64,000 nt of DNA from Cyclospora cayetanensis (GCF_002999335.1 NW_020312760.1:62001-126000); one strand, 5' to 3'; counted from the first letter of the stretch, positions 46,291 to 61,800 are shown. Notes: generated by a model not told the origin, from the sequence alone. Translations and numbers: made by a program.

Positions 46291-47902
46291 GACGGACTAA
46301 CCCATATCCTTGCGAAATCTGGCACGGCGGCATCCAGCTTCTGCAGGGGTGTTTGAGAAGGATTTTCTTCTACTGCAGCAGCAGCAGCTGCTGCTGCTGC
46401 TGCGTCGGCATCTCTCTGCTGCTGCTGCTGCTTGTACTGCAGCATGTCAGCCTCGACCCGCAAAAAGTGACCTTTCGGAAGAAACTCGAGAGCCTTGCGT
46501 TTGCGCTGCAGCAGCAAACACGCAGTGCAGCAGCAGCAGCAAAGATGCAGACCCAGCAGCACCGACAGCAGCACGCACACGTACAGCTCAAGCAGCAACA
46601 GCAACACGTACAAAACAACAACGAGAATTGCAACACGAACAACACGTATAACAACAGCATCAGCAGCAGCATCCAGCACACCTGATTTCTAGGCGCTTTG
46701 GTCTCAATTGTAGGATCGAACCAGGGGCAGGTTGTTGGATCGTTGTACATCGACTCGCTTGCCTGTAGAAGAGCCGACACAGTAGTGGCGGCAGCAGCCA
46801 CAGCAGCATCTGCGTATGATCGTTTTCAAAAATGAATAGCAGCCCCTTTTGAGGGCCGACTGACGCGCATGCAGCAGCAACCGCAGCAGTCTCCCCTACC
46901 TGTTGCTGTTGTTGCTGCCTGCGGTTGATCTTTAGACTCGAGTGCAGCACCGGCTTCACTGCCACGAGGCGCCCCTCTGCGTCGATCTCCCTCCCCAAAC
47001 GATCGAAGCGTAAAGGCCTTGCTTTGCTGAGCAGCAGCTCCTTTTCTTTTTCTAGTTCCTGCTGCTTCCGCTGCTTCTGCTGCAGAGCCTCGTGCTGCAG
47101 AAGCAGCAGCTGCTGCTGCAGCAGCGGATTCGCAGCGCCTATGCCCGTACCCAGCGCTCCCGTGCCTGCCTTCGCTTGTTGCGCTGCTAAAGTGGCAGCT
47201 GCCGCTGCAGCAGCAGCAGCTGCTGCAGGGCTCGTCGTGCTGGAGGCTGCGCCGGCTGCAACAGCGGCAGCAGCAGCCGCAGAGGGAGCTGCCGCTCCCG
47301 TCCCGGTGCTTGCAGCGGCAACGGCCGCTGCTGCTTGTTGCTGCCTCATCTGCTCCTGCATCTGCCGCTGCAGCTGAGCCGCTCGCTTTGCCTTTTCGAG
47401 AGCTTCTTTTGCGGCTGCTGCGGCTGCCTGCACGCTGAACGGCAGCTTCAAGGTGGTGCCTCCTGTTGCGGGGGCTGCAGCTGCAGCAGCAGCTGCTGCG
47501 GGAGTTGTCGCAGCGTCGGAAGAAACTGCAGGCGGCGCGGCTGATGCGGCAGCAGTTGCAGGACCTTCTGCGGCCGACGCGCCATCGCCAGGTCCATCCT
47601 GAATCGCAGACACGCGCGCACGCAGAGTGCAAGTCAAACGCGGCGGGTGTACGTACAGTGTGTGCATACACTTCGAGCTTTCTGAGGTGCCTTTGTACAA
47701 ACAGGCCATCTGGAAACAGGATTTTTGCCTAAATCGCATGAATACATGTCTTCTGCCCTAATATCTGCCTCAAGGGTCATGAGAAAGAAGGGATTAGGGC
47801 TGGGATGCTGCGTACGCGCCCCCATCGTGTCCTTCGTCGCTTCTGCTGATCCTCCCCGCCTGTCGCTCCACCAGCCGCATCTCCTGGCCTGCCTGCTTCC
47901 AT
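42280..47902 (-). CDS. PRPF3: U4/U6 small nuclear ribonucleoprotein PRP3
   Basis: Fifteen exons: 47816-47902, 46900-47598, 46682-46762, 46302-46505, 46055 to about 45930, 45545-45639, 45268-45332, 44994-45067, 44649-44777, 44364-44438, 44027-44111, 43231-43302, 42911-42963, 42617-42697 and 42280-42333. About 660 residues. Only the exon 5-6 junction is unresolved. Landmarks: 'KRRRTRWG' near the N-terminus, 'ALEKAKRAAQLQRQMQ', 'RFDRLGREIDAEGRLVAVKP', 'CPWFDPTIE', 'VEPWDTRLL', 'LVEHPAPV', 'YLTPQERKKLRRRK', 'LLPPPPPKCKLSNLMRVLG', 'DPSKTEKRVREQMAARLEG', 'CSVAVFRVRSLANKRHLFK', 'VDTNARQFHVTG', 'IKRLRALMERRIKWKDAEG' and the C-terminal 'EHYWEHAQKFRD'. These cover the PRP3 core and the C-terminal ferredoxin-like domain. 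PRP3 binds U4/U6 in the tri-snRNP. A polyA-rich block sits in exon 2. Confidence 0.93.
42428..42490. repeat. CATATA microsatellite
   Basis: ATACATATACATACAATATATAC-type repeat in the last intron of PRP3. Confidence 0.85.
43320..43905. repeat. CACATA microsatellite and longer 'CTCACATTCCACATGTACACAT' repeat
   Basis: About 590 bp of TACACA/CATACA repeats fill the PRP3 intron between exons 44027-44111 and 43231-43302. From about 43685 a roughly 30-bp higher-order unit containing CACTCACATTCCACATGTACA recurs at least six times. Long frames on both strands here come from the repeat and are not genes. Confidence 0.95.
44159..44204. repeat. (AT)n tract in PRP3 intron
   Basis: Alternating AT of about 40 bp between PRP3 exons 44364-44438 and 44027-44111. 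Confidence 0.95.
45112..45183. repeat. CACACA/CATACA microsatellite in PRP3 intron
   Basis: CA-rich repeat between PRP3 exons 45268-45332 and 44994-45067. Confidence 0.9.
46230..46288. repeat. (TAAA)n-(TA)n tract in PRP3 intron
   Basis: It begins as AAATAAATAAAT and continues as alternating TA. It ends 13 bases left of the donor-side exon border at 46302, so it sits at the 5' end of that minus-strand intron. Confidence 0.95.
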
Positions 47903-50072
47903 GGTCGGGCTGCCGCGTTTCCGGCTGCTTGGCGTGCTGTTTCTGTTGCTATGAGTGATCCTCTGCTTCTTGGGGTTACTGAGCGCCGCTGCGGCTCTCG
48001 CGAATGGACTGTGGTCGTGGAAGCGCAGAGCGCAGCGCACGACTATGGTGAAGGACGGCAGAATGAAGAAGAAGAGATGAACAGGAATGCGCTAAAGAAG
48101 AAAGGGAGTCGCAGGCAGCATGCAGATGGTCGCCTCCGGTAGCAGCATTACGAGCTGCTGACCCTCTTGCATGCAGGGGCGGCGGTGCCGCAGTTGAGTC
48201 TCTAGGAAGCTGGGTCTTTTCCGCTTTCCTGTGATAACACCACCAAAATGCACATGCCTGGTACATAAGAAAAGCATTTATTTGCTTTTTGTGGCCTTAA
48301 ATTTTGAGCTCCAAGCACCACTGCTACGCCTACAGTAGGCAGGTGTTACATAGGCCTTCCGCACACATGCAGAAGCAATTGAGAGCATTAGCAGTGGCAT
48401 GGGATCCTTGGATACGCGGGTCTACCTACATTTAGAAAGTTGCCTTCACAAACGTTCACAGTGGAAGGAGTACATCTGCGTGTGTGCATGGATTAAGTAT
48501 GTATGTGTGAATATACATGATACGTGTGTATGTATATATATATATATGCACGGGTTTATGTGCCCGTGTCTTAGCTGGCAAACGATTAAAACTGTTTGTA
48601 TGACCTGCAGTATACGCCAATCGGCTTCAGCGCAGTCCGCGCAGAAGCCGAGAGAGCAAGAGCACTCTGCACAGCACTACAAGTTCTAAAAGAGAGCAGA
48701 AACGCAGATCACTATACACCGTGATATGATTCCTTGCAGACGGTGCTTGAGTCGGTGACTTCAATATGGAGTTCAGGTGTAGTGACTCTTGACAGGGTTG
48801 GATACCATAGGGCGATTGCAGATATGCCTGCAGAGTAGGCGGATGCCACTGCGGCTGCAGTGACCAACCAGGATTTTTTGTCAAGGTCTCATATGAACGC
48901 TCGATTAGCCAACAAAGCAAGTCTCCTCTGCGAGGCGAGTGCTGCTGCCCTTTGACCAGTGCGCAGGCATCACTGCTGCTCCGATCCCTCTTGCTTCTTC
49001 TCTTTGCCTTAAACCCCTGCCAGTCAGCGGTTGGAAAGAGGGCGTATGAGCAGCGCCGTACTTGACTTGCTGAACTCTAGATCGGAGCTTTATGCTTCCG
49101 CTGACTTGTCAGCTAGCCGGCTTGTGGAGAGCCTCGTCTCCGTGCGGCTGTAGGGGTGGGGGAGCGCCGGGAAGACGGCCGAAGGGGTAGACTGCCACAC
49201 CACGTCTACCCTTTCAGATCGTATTCCTGCTTCCTCCCTGGAGAGGCAAGCAGAAACAAGGACGCCTGCTCTAGTCGTGTTGAAACAGAAACCGCGAATG
49301 CATGAGCACTCACCGAGGCAACGCCACCAGGAGCACTTAAGCAAGGGAGCGCCTCTTCGCTGTTGACACGTGGAATACGGCAGCAGGCAAGCAGGGGGAG
49401 TCTTGCGCGCGCAAGATGAGGCGGCTGCTGTGCACCGCGCCGCCTCCATCCGTCTGCTTGCTTGCAGTCGATGTTTTCTAGGGGTGCAACTAAGGACCCT
49501 ATGACTCAAACCGCAAAGCGGCATTGTGTCGAAAAAGAGGGAGAAGGACGGGATAGAGCGTTTCAAGTTCCCCCTAGGAGTCGCAGTGTCACAAATCCTT
49601 TGTGCTCCCCCTGTTCCTGGCAAAAATACGAAAACCGCAGCAAACAGGGGTGGTTCGGTGTGCACATGCACACACATCCCCACGCTGGTGGGGTTGCATG
49701 CATCAGTACGGAGGCTGCTCAAGAACAGAGATCGCTGGTCTCTTTCTCTCGTCTCGCTGCATGTATCTACGCAGAGAAGATGGCGAGCGCTCCAAGCACA
49801 GCCGGCGCACAGGCCGCACAGACACAAGTGCTCGAGCCTATACTGCACAGATGGAGGGATCAGTCTGCACATGCATGTTTGACAGGCAAACGAATGCATT
49901 TCCGTGCAGGGAAGAAACGGGAGCGGCGCAGCAAAGTGGCGCCGCCAGACCCATAAGTTGCGCCATGCGAAACCAACGTCTCTCGAGATTCCGAGTCAGC
50001 AGCTGCCGCGGCTGTACGCCTCCTCGAAGGGTGCACGTTTGGTGCTTCTCTCCCTTCCAAACTCGAAGGCGC
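47903..50072. other. Intergenic region between PRP3 and GAPDH
   Basis: No supported gene. The 269-codon minus frame 49090-49899 and the overlapping plus frames lack motifs and cross each other. A short TATATA run lies at about 48535. The left part is the PRP3 promoter side, and the right part is the 3' flank of GAPDH. Confidence 0.5.
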
Positions 50073-52361
<2,289 letters not shown>

Positions 52362-52370
52362 CTAAGAAGC

Positions 52371-52580
52371 ACACCCATACATACACATGAACATACCTAC
52401 ACATACACATGAACATACCTACACATACACATGAACATACCTACACATACACATGAACATACCTACACATACACATAAACATACCTACACATACACATGA
52501 ACATACCTACACATACACATGAACATACCTACACATACACATGAACATACCTACACATACACATTAACATACCCGTAAAT
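52371..52580. repeat. 22-bp minisatellite, about 9 copies
   Basis: The unit ACATACACATGAACATACCT plus AC is repeated almost perfectly, then degrades into CATACA repeats to about 52650. It starts ten bases beyond the exon border at 52361. Confidence 0.95.
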
Positions 52581-52767
52581 ACACACCAATACATACGCAT
52601 AAGCACACTTGTACATACATGCCTACATATATACCTGGTACACACACATATAAATCGGCAAAGACTCCAGTATCTAGAGCGCCATCGCTACAGGCTGCCC
52701 CCCTAGCCTCTTTTCTTTACGCTGCACTCGAGCTGATCTGTCTGCACAACGTAGTTGCGGAGCAAAT

Positions 52768-53756
52768 TTAAAGGCATGCCTTTGCGAGTTCGCAGATGCT
52801 TTCTGCGTTGGATGCTCCTGCTTCTTGAAGGGCAGTCATCAGTGGCATGGGCTCCACGCCAAGCTCATTCATGAGATCAAGAATAACGGCTTGCAGCTCC
52901 TCCTTCTGCACGGATGGGCTTTCCACGGATTCCACGGCGCGATGGCAGAGAGAAGACGCAGCAAGAGAAAGATACGCGTTTGACAAAGCGCATCGAGGCG
53001 ATTTCGACGCCTGCCCTTCCTGCATACTGCATCGTGGGTGCTCTACACACACGGACGGCGATTCGCTGAGTTCATAGCATGCAACTCGATCGAACGGCTC
53101 TGCAGAAGCGTTTGTTATCCAGCGCAGACACATACACACGCATGTATTTGTACAGATGTACATGCGTACATAGATACATATGCATACATGTGTTTGTGTA
53201 TTTAAACCGGTGCGAGAGCATCCGTTTGTCTATTGTGGCTCACTGAGCACCCCACAGAGCTTGGAGGATCTATTTGAGGAGAGTGCGGTTGTGCTAGCAT
53301 GCAGCGAAGGGTAAGCAGCGTACCGAAGGCGTTGTGGAAGAAGACATTCAACACCTTGCCACGGGCACTATCGAAGAAACGGAAGTTTCGCGGAGCAAAC
53401 ACAGCCAGGTTGGGAGAATCCTCGGGAGACACCCCGTCTTGGGGGTCCTCTGTTTCTGTTGCTGCATTTTCGAAAGCTGCAGAAGTGTTTTCTGCGGAGA
53501 GTTCGGCGCTGTCATCATCAGCTTTTTCTGCCAGAGCTTCCCCGACTTCCTCTGCTTCCCCTTCCCTTGAGAGAAACGGCTGCAAGCCCTCTGGAGAGAC
53601 GGCGTCTCCCTCTGCGTTTAGAGGGGTTACAATTTCCGTGAAGGTGTTCACGCTGAAGACGGCCTGTCCTTCGTCTTTTGAAATGCTGTCTAGTTTGAGG
53701 GGTAATACGGGGAGAGCGGCGGAAGCCGCCACGCAGAGGATGGCGGAGAATCGCAT
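52768..53756 (-). CDS. Acidic secreted protein, family unknown
   Basis: Exon 1 is 53324-53756 and exon 2 probably 52768-53042 (phase-1 join, total 708 nt, 235 residues). The chosen start is MRFSAILCVAASAALPVLPL, a clear signal peptide; an in-frame ATG nine codons upstream would spoil it. The mature region is strongly acidic ('EGEAEEVGEALAEKADDD', 'ATETEDPQDGVSPEDS'). It is followed by an aromatic/basic block, 'FAPRNFRFFDSARGKVLNVF' and then FHNAFG. Exon 2 ends with an amphipathic acidic helix, 'QKEELQAVILDLMNELGVEP'. The exon 2 acceptor (GTGTGTAG) is the only phase-compatible one seen, but it is not strong. Secretion to an organelle, vacuole or outside is inferred from the signal peptide only. 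Confidence 0.6.
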
Positions 53757-55811
53757 TTTTCGGAGCTTTGAGGACGGCAGCACTCAGACACAGGAGACCG
53801 GAAGCCTCGGTGTAGAGAAGACGGGGCAGGGGGGAGTGGAGAGCGACGACGGCAGCGGCACAAGGAAGCGGCACATACGGGCAGAGACACGCCACACACG
53901 AGGAAGAGACAGAAGCGGCACTCCTGCTGAGTATTTAGAGTTGCATTTGGAGTTTCGGAGGCGAAGAGATACACCCTGCGGAGGCGGCACTGCCAAGACG
54001 GGGGACGGCAGTCGGGGGCGTCGATTGCAGCACACACACGGCACACAGACAGAGCAGGGAACGCGGGGAGTCTCTGGGGATCTGGGGGCAGCTGCCTCTA
54101 CCGCCGCCTCTAGGCGGAAATTAGGGAACGTCTCTGCAATTGTCTACTCGTGTCGATAAAAGACAGACATCAAGGATCCGTAAACACGGCAGATCCGAGA
54201 CCTCACGCAGCCCCTCCCTCCCGCCCTGGGGAGGCCCCTCCCCACGGAGGGAGGGAGGGGCACGATGCGACGGCGTCGCTTCGCATATCACTTGTATCGG
54301 ACAGACTCTCTGCAGCGCATCCCAGCACTCTACAAAGGCCACGCGCTTAAATTCTCGGACTTGTTTGCGCGGGGGGAGAGGGGGGGATGGGTCGGAGGTG
54401 AACACTTGTTCGGCCCGCTGTCCATCCGGTTCTAGAAATCGTAGTCGGATGACCCCTCAAGTTCATGCTAAATCATCCGAAATAAACGAAATCGCTGCAC
54501 TTTATATTCTAAAAACACTCTTGAGCTCCTAAACCCGTTTTTTGGTCATGAAAGCCAACTTGGCTAGCGTTGATGTCCTGTACGTACACCCGAGGTACGG
54601 TTGCGCGCATACCGGTGGCACCGGGGTCGTTTGCGATGGAAAATTCATGAGAATCTGAAAAAAGAGTTTGCGCCTTCACTTGAGCCCTACACTAGAGGCC
54701 AAGTGCCAAATACTCACCGTACTAGGTTCTACCCAAGACACCCCAACGCGCATCTGCAATTCCATGCCACAGCTCCGTATCCGTTTCAGACCGATAGGGT
54801 CTGCTCGTGCATGCACAAATAGTAACATGCAACCCCCGCTCTACATAGGGGATTTGCTTTGCAAAAAAAGTACAGCTACCCCGAAAACCAATAGACTCGA
54901 AACGGGCACCTTATTTAAAAGGTCTTTGGTAGGGTGCCGGCCTTCCAGGAGCAAGCCCAAGGCTCCTGGCGTGGCAAAGCCAATGCCGCTGTAGCGCGCT
55001 GTCGCTGCTGCAGCGATGGGCAGCTAGCAGCAGCAAATGGCTAAAAGCAGCCAGGAAGGAATTTTTGCGGGGCTGCTAGGGTGGTAGCGCAACCAGAAAC
55101 GTCCTACTAGGCAGTGCCCCTGCTGCTGCGTGTTCCTTGGTACTTATTTACGACAGCGGCTGCCTCAAGGAGGAGCAATTGCGAAGGACGCTCTGACGTG
55201 CACACGTGGCTTAGAGCTTACCCCTAAGGTCGTCCAACGCTGCAGTGCTAAGGAGACGTCGATCAGGATCTTTCGCTGCAGCCACATACACCACGCACGC
55301 CTGCAGCAGTTACGATGGCTCGAGGCAGACGCTTCTGCTGCCACACCAGCGTGCAAGGGGCAGACGAGACGCGCAGCTTTTATTAAGGAACTTAATGGCA
55401 GCACAGACCATCAAGACGCAAGAGAGAATTGTAGGGGGCCACGTCGAAACGATCACGTGCAATGCGTATCCGTCAACCCCCCGTTATTCCTATCCCCCGC
55501 TTTTCCCCCACCCCCCAAATCAGTGCAGCATCCGAAAAACCTCACAAAACATACCACAAGGCCAAGGACGGAGCAGCAAAAGATAAACAGCAAAGCACAG
55601 CACGCAAAATACAACCGCCCGTCTTACTGCCGCACCAACACGGCTCACACGACACACATGCGTCTGGTGCGAGCCGATGCTCCATGACTCGAAACGACTA
55701 GCTGTCCATACATAGATACGCATACATATTTATATAGGTGGACAACTGTATGCGTAAACATCTAGGCATCGGACCAAATACACATACATATATATAATAT
55801 ACACAGGCACA
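53757..55811. other. Intergenic region
   Basis: This is the promoter side of the secreted-protein gene and the 3' flank of eIF4G. It contains a GC-rich inverted repeat at 54210-54261 (listed separately) and CATACATATA repeats at about 55700-55805. Plus frames at 53299-54159 and 55130-55687 are open but motif-free. Confidence 0.5.
54210..54261. repeat. GC-rich inverted repeat (13-bp arms)
   Basis: The left arm GCCCCTCCCTCCC (54210-54222) and right arm GGGAGGGAGGGGC (54249-54261) are exact reverse complements with a 26-base GC-rich spacer. The right arm also carries consecutive G runs. It is the most GC-rich spot of the intergenic region and could fold as a hairpin. Confidence 0.85.
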
Positions 55812-58800
55812 TCAAACAAACGCTAGAGAAGGCCCCTCCTCACCCTCCACAACATCGAGAAATTCCCGCATGAAGTTTGGGAGGTGCGGTGCATCAAGCA
55901 GCAAGTCTTTGTAGAGACCCTCGCCCTCCTCGTTCAAGCCCATGAAATCGCGCAAACTGCAACGCATACATTGCAGCAGCAAACAGCGGCAAAAAGGCGC
56001 GCGCATCAGCTGCTGACACCACGTGCAAAAGAAGGTTCCCTGCCCACGTTCTGCCACCCCCCCTCCTGTCCCTCTCCCTCGAGCGAAAAACACACTTCTC
56101 AGCAGCAGCTGCAGCAACGCAGCCGCACTGAAGCAACGAACACAAGAGGCACCCTAGAAAGCTGGCCCCTACCCAAATTTCAGCGTGTCTGGAGGGAAAG
56201 CGTCTGTAGAAGCAAGCGCAACCAGAAACTGGAAAAGCGTTTGCCTCTGCTGCTTCTGCGACTCCTTGTCGGAGACGAGCTTGTCAGCCGCCACCAACAA
56301 CAATTCCAGCAACAGCGCCTGCAAGCCAAGCGCACAAGCTCACGCGAAAAGACAAGCCTCTCGCTGTCTGGACACCTGGGGACGCCGACTTGCGCAGGCA
56401 GCAGGTGCACTGTTGAGAGGCGTTGCAAGAAGAAGAAGCGTATTTTTGCTCCCATAAGCCAGCGAGAGAGATCCCCGACGAGCCGAGTAGGTGCACAGCA
56501 AATACATCCAGAGCAGGAAGCGCTCTCTCACACACATGGTGGAAGATATACACATACATACATATATAGATCGATAGGGAGAAAAACAGAAAAACAGAGA
56601 AAAAGAAAAGGGAAACCGTGAGGGAGGCGAGAGAAAGGAAGAACCACAAAAACGGTCTTTTTCTAAAATTTTGAATCGACTGTCGATGAGTGAGTTAGAG
56701 AGAGAGACAGGCTGCAGGAACGAATCTTACCTGCTGCGCCTCCGGTCCATCGCATTGAATGCCGCTAAAAACTTCGATGCCTTCCTCCACAGTTGAACAA
56801 ATCAAGTCGCTAAACTCGCGCCTTGCAGCAGCGCGTGCCCCCTCCACATCCAGCAATCCACCTACGCCGCTGCTTGAGCTGCTGCCTCCAGCCCCTGCAC
56901 TGCTGCTGAGCGAAAAAGTAAACACAGCAGCGACATCCCCCTTCAAATAATGCACGAGCCGACGCATGCAAGCAAGCGGGGTGCAACACGCTTGCTTGCA
57001 AAAAACACGAAAAAGAACGAACGAGACACATGGCCGCAAATGCCAGCTCTTCTCGCAACTTATCCAGACAAGCAGTGCGATGCATATCGCTATGATTTAC
57101 GTGTCTGTCCTGCCAGCCAACATCCATGCACAGACGTATACACATACATACAAACATATGTAGATACATGTGCATACATACGCATACACATACGTATATG
57201 CACATAACACAAATATCTACACACATACATGAGTATACATATATAGATATATGCATATACACCTCTTGTCGAACTTTTTCTTCTTCTTGTCGTCCATAGA
57301 GACTATGACGCGGCGGGAGTCACTCAAGACAGAGCGGCGAGAATCTCCTCCATGAGCTCTTCGGTCGCGATCACGTTCCTGCCGCATCCTCCCGAGTTGA
57401 CTGAAAGGTGAAAAACGCAATGCAAAAAAGGGTGTCATGAGCATAGGGGAAGGAGGCAGGGGAGGGGGCAGGAAAAAGCCCACACAAACAGACGAACAGG
57501 TACATTGGCTAGATAGACACATCCATGCATGCATGCATGCATCAGGAGGCTGCTGCTTTAGCCGTTTAGCTCCCGCAGCAGTAGTTATTGCTTTAAAACT
57601 TGAACCGACGTCCGTCTCGGCTGTCTTACCTGAAAGCAGATTGGCTGCTGCTGCTGATGCTGCCCAATCCTCCAGAGGCAGCAGTCATTGAGGTCTACAA
57701 ACATGCATACATACACATATACACATACATATACACATACATACACAAATACACATACATACACATATACACATACATATACACATACGTACATGCACAT
57801 ATACACATACGTACATACACAAATACACATACATACATACATACATACATGCACATATACACATACATACACATATACACATATATACATACATACATAC
57901 ATGCACATATACACATTCATACACATATACACATACATACACACATATACATACACATACATACATACACGCACATATACACATACATACATGCACATAT
58001 ACACATACATACATACACATATACACATACATACATGCACATGTACACATACATACACACATATACATACACACATACATACATACATACACGCACATAT
58101 ACACATACATACATACACATAAAGCCATATATTTTAATCCTCGTACGAGAGTTCCTAGATCCTGCGAGGAGAGAGAGAAACAGCAATTTTAGATCCATTG
58201 ACGTACAGCATTAGAAGGCGTCTTTGTGTGGGCAACTGCACCGCCTCTCTTGCTGGATGCCAACTCCCACCCTCCCTCATCTGCATTTGCGAGGTGCTTG
58301 TCGCGATAATAACCGTCCTTAGGATACGAGAGGAGACCACTTCCGACGCTTCCTGCTGCAGCAGGAGTGCCCCCCCCCCCGCCTGCTGCTCCATGCTGCT
58401 GCTGCTGCGCATGCAGCTCGTCAAGGGTTGTTGGACCCTCTCGCTGATGCGGAGGCTGCCGCTTCCAGTTCGCTGCACGCGAATCCAAGACATCCTTCAT
58501 GAGACACCGCACGCGAAAAGGCAGTGTCGTGTCACTCGCCAAAGCCTCGACTGTTCGCATGCGCGAGCAAAACTCCTCATACAATCGCCACTGCAAACGC
58601 AAAAAAAAAGCCACACAATCCCCTCAAACCGTCCCCCCTATACAGGCATCCTCCCCAAAGGCACAAACAAGAAGCACACGGCAACAACACTTTTTCGTCC
58701 TCCACCTTTTCTATTTTCCCCCCCATCACCTATTCTTTTTCCCCTCCACCCCACCCCCAATTTCACCCGCTTTTGTCTCTCGCACAAGGCACTGAACAAG

Positions 58801-61800
58801 CGCGCAGTGCAAATGCAATCCAGAAGAAGGCTTTCTGCCGCGCTAGCAGCAGCAACAACAATACACCCAACCTCCCCCCTTTAACCCACCATCACCCCGC
58901 CTCTCTGCAAGGCAGTGCCTTCCGCAACAGTGCCTCACCTGCGGATTGTCGAAGAAAGGGCCAACTGTATGCAGGAAGGCACAAAGAGCCTCAACGTGAT
59001 GAACCCCCTGATCTTCGCCATTGCTCGACGCAATACACTCTTCGCGCTTCTGCAGCAACCTGTCGATACACTCCAGCAAGATAGCCTGCGAGATCATCTT
59101 CGACTTGAGCAACTCACCAACAAAGATCATGTTGCCTGCAATCAATGAACAAAACACAGACAGACAGACACACACACAGCTCCCATCCACCCATTGTACA
59201 TGCAAGCAAGCATCTATGATGCATACTACATGCATAGACGCTAATACACGTAGAGGCTAACATACACATACACATAGACGCTTGCATGCATGCATACATG
59301 CATAGACGCGAACACACATAGAGGCTAACATACACATACACATAGACGCTTGCATGCATGCATACATGCGAGATACACGCTTGGTCGCCAACACAAACAC
59401 ATAAAAAGGCTGCCGCCTCCCTCCCCCTTTCCTGCATCGCACGCAACCCCACCAGCTCTCCGCGGACGTACCCGTCATTGTCTTTTTGTAGTTGAGTTCA
59501 AATTCGTAGGCATCGTCAGCATTGAGATCCTTCGGCACGGAAATGGGTTCTAAGTTGGCATTGAAAGAATCTTCGCACTGGTCAATCAAGATTCTGAGGG
59601 TGTAGCAAGCGACAGCAACACACATCCACCACCACGGGGGTGCTATAAAGGCATGCACGCTGATGCAAATCAGCCCACAACAACCCTGACAACAACCATA
59701 ACAACAACCCCACCCCCTCAAAACCAATCTGAATGCCTCCGCCGTACCTCCTGAACTTCGTATTTCGGTGATCATCCTCGAGAAGCTCCTGAAAGTCGAG
59801 TTTCAACTTCCCACAGAGCATGACATACATCTGCACAAACGCAACGCACAGCTCTTGAACCGACAGTTGACACCATGCAAGAACGACACTATCTTCCGGC
59901 ATCCATCTTGCACAAAAATGCAATCGTCGAAGCAACACCTTCTCCCAGTATTACGTGCATGTATATATTTCTCTATTATATATATATATATCTCCCTCTA
60001 CTATCACTCTTTCCGCATCCCCGCAGCAGAACAAAACAAGCTAGGCAAGCAGCAGCAACAAGTCGAGCAGCGTGCCGTCCAGAGGACGCCTTTGAAAGAT
60101 CAAGAGGAGACAGACAGAGAGAGCCGCGCATCTGGCAAGCGCATGACAGCAGACACACCTGGATAAAGTGGTGCTGAGCAACGGCTTTCTCAAACACCAT
60201 GCGCATAAGGCACTTGACTTCCTCTTCCACCTTGATGCCTGCCGAGAGGATCTGCTGGTAAATGCGATCAAACTTCTCGATTGTCAACTTATTCAAAAGA
60301 CCCTTCAAGTGTCGCTGCAATACCAGACGCGCATCCCTGCAAAACAACACACAGCCACCACTCGCGGATTCAAAACATGGACGTGACGATCTTGAAGTGC
60401 AGCACAAAACATCATACACCCGCCACCCTCCCCCGCGATCCAACTCGAAGCTGCTCAAGCACGTTTTCGAGGGGCAGTCTTTTAAGTATATATACATACA
60501 AACATGGTGCACTCATATTTACACACACACACACACATATACATATATATATATGTATATGTACTCCAAAGAGAGAGATATGCATACACACATGTATATA
60601 CACATATGTAAGTGCGTGCAACACCTACATACACACAGCATTACACGCAGACAGCGTGACATAGGGGGTCGGAAGGCTGAAACAAAAACACGCAAGGATT
60701 TCCCCCTTCAGCGAGCTGCCCAAGGCTGTCACCGCACACCAAAAATCCAGCAGCATCACGGCAGTCTCCACAGAGTTCCCTGTAAGAATGCAACAATCGC
60801 CTCACTCCTTTTGCTTTTCTTGAATAACAACCCACGAGTCTTTCGAGGGTGAGGGCAGCGTGACAGCTTGCGGCACGGGCTGCCTCTGCAGTCTCTCCCG
60901 ACGAACGCTGGTGAAGTCTGGAGGCTTCTCCTGAGAAAAGAAGCCTCCTAAAGAAACACTTGACGGTCTTGCTTGAGCAGGCAACCCAGCCATGCTGCAA
61001 CAATAGCACAAAAAAACATGCATGCACATATGCGTATTTTTGTTTTGCTTAAACAGATGCAAAAATCACAAAAAGTACCAACCACACACATATATATATA
61101 CATATACGTCTAGTAGAAGTTGCATCTTGCCAGCATTTTTCCTTCCCCCGCCGTCAAGATCCCACCACATCCTGGAGGGGCAAAAACAACACCCCCAGCA
61201 ACAAGTCAACCCTCTTTCTTTCTTCTCTTTCTGTCTCTGTCTCTCTCTTTCTCTCCTCTCTTTCTCTCTCTCTCTTCTCTTTCTCTCTCTCTCTGTCTCT
61301 CCCTCCCTATTTCCCCTCTCTCTCTCTCTCTCTCTCTCCCTATCTCTCCCCTCTTTCTCTCTGTCTCTCCCTATCTCTCCCCTCGTTCTCTCCTCTCTCT
61401 CTGTCTCTATCTCTCCCCCCTTCCTTTCCTCTCCCTCCCTATTTCCCCTCTCTCTCTCTCTCCCTATCTCCAAATGCATATCGCGACACTTACCGAGCAG
61501 CGCCGAATGAACGCATCATTCCGTCCTCCTGATGAGCGTCTCGTTGCGCCTTTCTTAGCCACTGCTGCTGCTGCTGCTCTGTCGAGGATGCCTGCTGCTG
61601 CTGCGAAGAAGAAGAAGTGTGCTGCAGTGGCTTTGGAGAAGCTTGAGGGATCATAAATGCGCCATCTACGAGGCAAATCACGGCGGGTGTTTCAGGAGGC
61701 CTACAACTGGGATAAGTTTTTATTTTCGCGAGAAATCCAATGGAGTAAACTCTTGTTGCTGTTGTTTCTGCTGCTGCTGGCTTGAAGGAAGCAGTCAGGG

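Noticed and set aside
49090..49899. 269-codon minus ORF
   Set aside because: No motif, biased Cys/Arg/Ser composition typical of antisense or GC-rich noise, overlapping equally long plus frames, no splice logic.
55130..55687. 185-codon plus ORF
   Set aside because: Polar low-information sequence without domain, signal or splice partners; insufficient support.
57585..58214. Long overlapping ORFs on both strands (Tyr/Thr/His or Cys/Val/Met rich)
   Set aside because: Pure CATACA microsatellite in an eIF4G intron; the frames are open only because the repeat contains no stop.
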